From DASWJS01 sp036397035 (lineage in GTDB: Bacteria > Actinomycetota > AC-67), in assembly GCA_036397035.1 (NCBI GenBank), contig DASWJS010000004.1, positions 1-34,207 of the forward strand: 34,207 bases of DNA, in the 5' to 3' direction. Under the pieces are notes generated by a model. That model was not told the DNA's origin. It made no database searches and saw nothing but the letters and a program-made list of their open reading frames with translations. Numbering within the stretch: the stretch's first letter is position 1; each line of letters begins with the position of its first letter. Made by a program: the position numbers and the translations under genes. Below are positions 32,215 to 34,207 of this stretch, one piece after another.

Positions 32215-34207
<1,993 letters not shown>

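Overview
The window is a high-GC chromosomal segment, most likely from a deep-branching member of the Actinomycetota. The gene order is the best evidence: hisF-hisI, then trpE-trpC-trpB-trpA, then an ANTAR response regulator, polA, rpsA, coaE and uvrB, all on the plus strand. That order is the backbone seen in actinobacteria such as Mycobacterium tuberculosis (the Rv1605 to Rv1633 interval). The lineage below phylum level cannot be fixed from the sequence by eye.

Layout. Positions 1-7262 form an accessory block: a 1490-residue secreted protein with FlgD-type Ig-like repeats, a lipoprotein, a decayed duplicate of the first gene's tail, and an ECF sigma factor (SigE family) with a translationally coupled membrane partner. 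Positions 7367-9212 hold hisF, a SAM methyltransferase and hisI, linked by 4-nt stop/start overlaps. Positions 9269-17412 are the trp region: two small envelope genes, trpE, a lipoprotein-type M28 peptidase, trpC, a broken sigma/DUF5667-like pair on the minus strand, a two-helix K+ channel with an RCK domain, trpB and trpA. trpD, trpG and trpF are not in the window. Positions 17419-23666 hold a minus-strand GH15 enzyme, a tRNA-Leu(CAA), a minus-strand histidine-kinase-like protein, an acyl-CoA dehydrogenase and a small coiled-coil protein. Positions 23702-34207 are the information-processing block: ANTAR regulator, a structured intergenic region, polA, a divergent FtsH-like AAA+ protease, rpsA, coaE, a DUF2203 protein, a small secreted protein (minus), and uvrB, which runs off the end of the window.

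Regulatory reading. Many genes start 6-10 nt after a TANNNT -10 box and lack a Shine-Dalgarno sequence (hisF, trpC, K+ channel, trpB, GH15, acyl-CoA dehydrogenase, ANTAR regulator, uvrB, and an 8-codon upstream ORF before polA). This points to widespread leaderless transcription. By contrast, the secreted proteins, SigE, the AAA+ protease and rpsA have SD sequences.

The most interesting signals are: (i) a candidate minus-strand structured RNA with its own promoter between the ANTAR regulator and polA; (ii) an 8-codon leaderless ORF whose stop overlaps the polA start; (iii) an rpsA leader in which an upstream 8-mer is exactly complementary to the ribosome binding site; (iv) a histidine-kinase-like protein whose phospho-acceptor His is Gln and whose G1 box is lost; (v) an FtsH-like protease with about 49 extra residues between Walker B and the SRH and a Walker B Asp-to-Glu change; (vi) a sigma factor/DUF5667 locus broken by two apparent deletions. 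No CRISPR array, transposase, integrase or prophage gene was seen.
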